A stretch of 64,000 nt of DNA from Nostoc linckia z4 (GTDB lineage: Bacteria > Cyanobacteriota > Cyanobacteriia > Cyanobacteriales > Nostocaceae), in assembly GCF_002608075.1 (NCBI RefSeq), contig NZ_LAHA01000040.1:1-64000 (forward strand). The letters run 5' to 3'. Shown here one piece after another: positions 61,035-64,000 of the stretch (positions within the stretch are counted from its first letter, which is position 1; each line of letters starts with the position of its first letter). The notes under the pieces are model-generated. The model was not told the origin of the DNA and did no database searches. It saw only the letters and a program-made list of their open reading frames with translations. The translations under genes and the position numbers were made by a program.

Positions 61035-61995
61035 TTATACTAAAGTCTTTTCAGAACAAGCAGCGATCGCCACATTTGAGCAAGACAAAACTGCGGAATT
61101 TATTGCTGGTGGTACTGATTTATTAGGATTAATGAAAGATGGCGTACAAGTAGCGAATACATTAGTTGATATTAATAGTTTACCACTAGGAGATATTGAA
61201 TTTCACACTCATCAAATTCGTATTGGTGCAACTTCTAGATTGAGTGATGTAGCTTTTAATCCCCAAATTCAAGAATCTTATCCAGTAATTACTCAAGCTT
61301 TGCTACAAAGTGCTTCCCCACAACTGCGAAATATGGCAACTGTGGGCGGAAATTTATTACAACGAGTTCGTTGTGGGTATTTTCGCGACCCAGTTTTTTC
61401 TTGTAATAAACGCACTCCAGGTAGAGGTTGTGCGGCAATTACAGGCTACAACCGAATGCACGCTATTTTTGGGGCTAGCGAACATTGTATCGCCGTTCAT
61501 CCCTCAGATTTAGCTGTGGCTTTGACAATATTAGATGCGGTGATTTGCATTCAAGGTGCAGAACAAACACGACAAATTTCAATTCATGATTTTTATGTTT
61601 TACCAGGTGAGACACCAGAGATAGAAAATTTATTACAGCCTGGAGAATTAATTATTGCTATTGAAATTCCAAATTTAGTATGTAAATCTCACTATTTAAA
61701 AGTTAGAGATCGGGCTAGTTATGAATTTGCTCTCGTTTCCGTAGCTATTGCTTTAGAAATAGAACAAAATGCGATCCAATCTGCACGTATCGCTTTTGGT
61801 GGAGTAGCGCCAAAACCTTGGCGTGCATGGGAAGTAGAGGAATTTCTCAAAGGACAAACAATCAATACAGCTACCTTCATAGCCGCAGGCGAACTAGCAA
61901 TTAAAGAAGCCAAACCGCAAACACATAATGAATTCAAAATTGAATTAGTCAAACGCGTTTTAATTCGTGGGCTTTCAATTTGTTGTGGAAGTTGA
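61021..61995 (+). CDS. FAD-binding subunit of a molybdenum hydroxylase (PaoB/YagS-like)
   Basis: The flavoprotein subunit of 324 residues that passes electrons from the iron-sulfur subunit to the acceptor. It has AEFIAGGTDLLGLMKDGV (FAD pyrophosphate loop), NMATVGGNLLQRVRCGYFRD with an extra Cys region (CNKRTPGRGC, a [4Fe-4S] site as in PaoB), and LKVRDRASYEFALVSVAIAL. The C-terminal fold is complete. It overlaps the preceding gene by 14 bp and is followed at 62002 by a repeat element, 7 bp after the stop. Confidence 0.92.
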   Translation: MQPFNYTKVFSEQAAIATFEQDKTAEFIAGGTDLLGLMKDGVQVANTLVDINSLPLGDIEFHTHQIRIGATSRLSDVAFNPQIQESYPVITQALLQSASPQLRNMATVGGNLLQRVRCGYFRDPVFSCNKRTPGRGCAAITGYNRMHAIFGASEHCIAVHPSDLAVALTILDAVICIQGAEQTRQISIHDFYVLPGETPEIENLLQPGELIIAIEIPNLVCKSHYLKVRDRASYEFALVSVAIALEIEQNAIQSARIAFGGVAPKPWRAWEVEEFLKGQTINTATFIAAGELAIKEAKPQTHNEFKIELVKRVLIRGLSICCGS

Positions 61996-62001
61996 ATTTT
62001 A

Positions 62002-62226
62002 TATAGCAATCCTGAATCATTCATGAGAAATTTAGAACCCATTGGGCGAATAGAATTCGCTACTACACAAACAAAGTCCACCTACGTGGACTTCATTGAA
62101 TAACCCGCGTAGGCGGGTTTCGTCTGTGTAGGCGCGATTTCTAATCGCCAAGACTGAATAAAATTTTACTTGTAAATTTGATTTTGAATCTACGTATTTT
62201 CTCACAATTCAATTCAGATTGCTATA
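62002..62226. repeat. Complete 225-bp inverted-repeat element
   Basis: Ends TATAGCAATCCTGAAT and the complement TATAGCAATCTGAATT. The interior has nested stems AAAGTCCACC/GGTGGACTTT-like (AGTCCACCTACGTGGACT) and ACCCGCGTAGGCGGGTT. The right 80 bp are identical to 1840-1919. No coding capacity. Confidence 0.85.
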
Positions 62227-62841
62227 TAGCAGTTATATGTTATGTAGGTATTTGCAGGTAAGTGAGGTAGAGATAATAGTTTGAAACGCAGAGGTAACCA
62301 GAGATTTGTACCTCAGCAGACTAGGAAACGGGATATGGTAAATAGTGACATTGGTCACAATAGTAGTGTGACTAATATCACTAATTAGCTATGATTTAGA
62401 TTGTAATATTTGTGTGATGGCTTATAAAGTTAACAGCTAGCTCATAAATTGATACTAGCCTTAAAAGCTCGTTATCCCTCAATTCAGCCGATCGAGAAGT
62501 TAAGACTATGTTTGAGTAGTGATAAATATTACCCTTTCATACCTCAATTGTCTTCGTAAATACATTTGGGGTCTGGATTATAGATCAATACAGTTCACAT
62601 AAGGCCAAAACACTTGTAGAGGCGGCGATTTATCGCGTCTGGTAAATCCACAATTTTATAGAATTAGCCTTTAACCCAAGCGTATTGGATTATAGATAAA
62701 TTTAGATGAGTACTATCAAGTATTAGCAAATTGCTATGCGAAAATACATAAATTAAATTTCTTTTGATAGTAGCTAAAACTTTGAAGTAGAGTTACCTAG
62801 CTCTGTAGATTTATATTGACTATTAATAAAAATTCTTTATC
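62227..62841. other. Intergenic, AT-rich, no element recognised
   Basis: 615 bp with no gene, STRR or clear hairpin. It separates the molybdenum hydroxylase subunits from the PhyH gene and may be decayed DNA between two insertions. Confidence 0.5.
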
Positions 62842-63795
62842 ATGCTACAAAATATTAAAAAAAAGTTTCCATTCTTATATAACATTTGTTATGAAAACTA
62901 TATTGGTTTAACCAAAAACCCTCGTTGGTTGTTGATGCGTAAAGTCGGCAGGTTTCGTTTAGGAAGACTTGTAAAAAATTTTTTACCTGATGAAAAAAAA
63001 TACTTATCTCAAACATTGGTAAATAAAAATTCCACTTTATTTCCAGATATTGATATTGATTTTGTAGTTAATGAACTCAAAAAAAATGGATTTTATTTGG
63101 GTCTGAATTTGCCAAAACAAATAGTAGATGAAATCACTGATTTTGCTGAAAATCATCCTTGTTATGGTGATTACAAACCTCATTTAGGCTTTTTTTATAA
63201 TCAAAAAAAATCGGCAGAAAAGCATTACGATAGAAAATTGAAAATAGCTGGTTATTTTAATACTTCTTTGCTTTGTACTGCTATTAAAAAGCTGCAAAAC
63301 GATCCAACACTATTGGCGATCGCAGCTAAGTATTTAGAGTGTAATCCAGTACATTTATCTAATCAATTATGGTGGAGCTTTGCTGGTGAAACAACAACCT
63401 TTGAAAAAATGAGAACATTTCAAATGTTTCACTACGATTTAGATGATTATCGGTTTTTAAAATTTTTCTTTTATTTAACAGATGTTGATGTATATGGTGG
63501 CCCTCATGTTTGTGTTAGAGGCAGCCATAATCAGAAAAAACTTTCACATTTATTATTACCTAAATATCAAACTGATGAAGCTATTATTAGCTATTATCAA
63601 CAAGAATCATTAGTAACTATTTGTGGTAAAGCAGGATTTGGCTTTGCTGAAGATACTTTTTGTTTCCACAAAGGCACTACTCCAATGACTCAAGACCGCT
63701 TGATGTTACAAGTGGAGTTTGGCACAGTTGATTACAATATGCAGCATGATATAAGAGATCCATTAATTTTACAAACTATGAAAAATTCTCAGTAG
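62842..63795 (+). CDS. PhyH-family Fe(II)/2-oxoglutarate dioxygenase
   Basis: A 317-residue protein resembling the phytanoyl-CoA dioxygenase family. The 2-His-1-carboxylate facial triad can be read as H-x-D in QMFHYDLDDYRF and the distal His in TFCFHKGTTP; the 2-oxoglutarate-binding Arg is in TQDRLMLQVEF. The DVYGGPHVCVRGSHNQKK segment is the usual loop before the distal His. Substrate unknown; members act on lipids and natural products. The gene is clearly more AT-rich than its neighbours, with many A and T runs, a possible sign of acquisition. It seems to be inserted between two parts of the hydroxylase operon. Confidence 0.82.
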   Translation: MLQNIKKKFPFLYNICYENYIGLTKNPRWLLMRKVGRFRLGRLVKNFLPDEKKYLSQTLVNKNSTLFPDIDIDFVVNELKKNGFYLGLNLPKQIVDEITDFAENHPCYGDYKPHLGFFYNQKKSAEKHYDRKLKIAGYFNTSLLCTAIKKLQNDPTLLAIAAKYLECNPVHLSNQLWWSFAGETTTFEKMRTFQMFHYDLDDYRFLKFFFYLTDVDVYGGPHVCVRGSHNQKKLSHLLLPKYQTDEAIISYYQQESLVTICGKAGFGFAEDTFCFHKGTTPMTQDRLMLQVEFGTVDYNMQHDIRDPLILQTMKNSQ

Positions 63796-63809
63796 CAATT
63801 GATTTATCA

Positions 63810-63834
63810 TATAGCAGTCCGATTTGATTAATGA
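63810..63834. repeat. Single repeat end (TATAGCAGTCCGATTTGAT)
   Basis: Matches the terminal repeat of the 31806-31934 element. No partner end is found before the window ends at 64000. Confidence 0.55.
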
Positions 63835-63972
63835 ACTCATCTATATAGGCATAAGTACTGTTATCTATTTAGGCACAGAGTAGTAATGGATTGAAATTTT
63901 TAAGTTTAATTTGCCACAATTTGATAAGAAACTCTACTAACTTGAATTTTTCAGGAAAAGGAAAGCAACGGT

Positions 63973-64000
63973 ATGAGTAAAATTGTTGGTAAATCAGTAG
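63973..64000 (+). CDS. Partial start of a gene, possibly molybdenum hydroxylase large subunit
   Basis: Nine codons, MSKIVGKSV, at the window edge. AAAGGAAAG about ten bases upstream is a plausible ribosome binding site. Large subunits of the PaoC/YagR type often open with a similar IGxPxxRxDG segment, and the matching small and middle subunits are 2 kb upstream, which is why I propose it. Only nine residues are seen, so the identity is tentative. Confidence 0.35.

Noticed and set aside
1..64000. Prophage, plasmid origin or integrative element
   Set aside because: No integrase, phage structural, replication or conjugation genes, and the core genes (psaFJL, gmk, nadA, gshA, tsaD) show ordinary chromosome.

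Overview
This is a chromosomal window from a filamentous, probably heterocyst-forming cyanobacterium of the Nostoc/Calothrix/Fischerella type. The evidence is photosystem I genes psaF, psaJ and psaL, a Tic22-like protein, a plant/cyanobacterial-type glutamate-cysteine ligase, a Ycf52/SNAT-like acetyltransferase, many HIP1 octamers (GCGATCGC), and the 7-bp short tandem repeats (STRR) typical of this group. Genus and species cannot be fixed from the sequence. DNA is about 40% GC by eye, with an AT-richer patch at 62.2-63.8 kb.

Layout. 0-2.5 kb: an IS1182-type insertion sequence with a frameshifted transposase, inserted beside half of a short repeat element and the C-terminal remnant of a DUF4351/Rpn-type gene. 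2.8-12.4 kb: a CBM20/SGNH/DUF1796 fusion protein, a HAD hydrolase, two tandem orphan sulfonate/taurine-type binding lipoproteins, a VOC protein, a fasciclin protein, a small membrane protein and a stand-alone photolyase-like domain. 12.9-20 kb, minus strand: a CrtI/CrtH-like oxidoreductase, a 988-residue four-module RNA repair-type protein (MJ1316 + EEP nuclease + 2H phosphoesterase + poly(A) polymerase-like NTase) and a PGM1-type ATP-grasp ligase. 20-28 kb: a possible structured RNA, a small conserved-looking protein, an MgtE magnesium transporter and a secreted-type protein with three PA14 domains, two Calx-beta domains and a soluble glucose dehydrogenase-like propeller. 28-33 kb, minus strand: a MerA-like flavoprotein, two TVP38/TMEM64 membrane proteins and a TIGR04283-like glycosyltransferase. 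33-44.5 kb: DUF3237, an EF-hand membrane protein, a histidine kinase with a degenerate ATP-binding half, TsaC, PrmC, Tic22, tRNA-Pro, a GNAT, an ACT-domain protein, an alpha/beta hydrolase and TsaD. 44.8-46.3 kb: psaF-psaJ-psaL. 46.7-57.1 kb: gmk-remA, tRNA-Ser, a metallophosphatase, nadA, tRNA-Tyr, tRNA-Thr, gshA, trmL and a LysM/M23 peptidase. 57.6-64 kb: a flavin monooxygenase, a secreted protein with a tightly coupled small partner (possible toxin/immunity pair), two subunits of a molybdenum hydroxylase, a PhyH-family dioxygenase, and the first codons of a gene that may be the missing molybdenum subunit.

Much of the non-coding DNA is small mobile-type repeats. At least six families of short inverted-repeat elements (MITE-like) can be recognised by comparing copies within the window, several nested in one another or with apparent target duplications. 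They account for most gaps over 300 bp. Translation-quality functions are scattered: two steps of tRNA t6A synthesis (TsaC, TsaD), release-factor methylation (PrmC), tRNA wobble methylation (TrmL) and three tRNA genes. The most unusual loci are the RNA-repair polyprotein at 15.2-18.2 kb, the putative secreted toxin/immunity pair at 59.2-60.0 kb, the CBM20-SGNH-DUF1796 fusion at 2.8-5.1 kb and the apparently split molybdenum hydroxylase operon at the right end.
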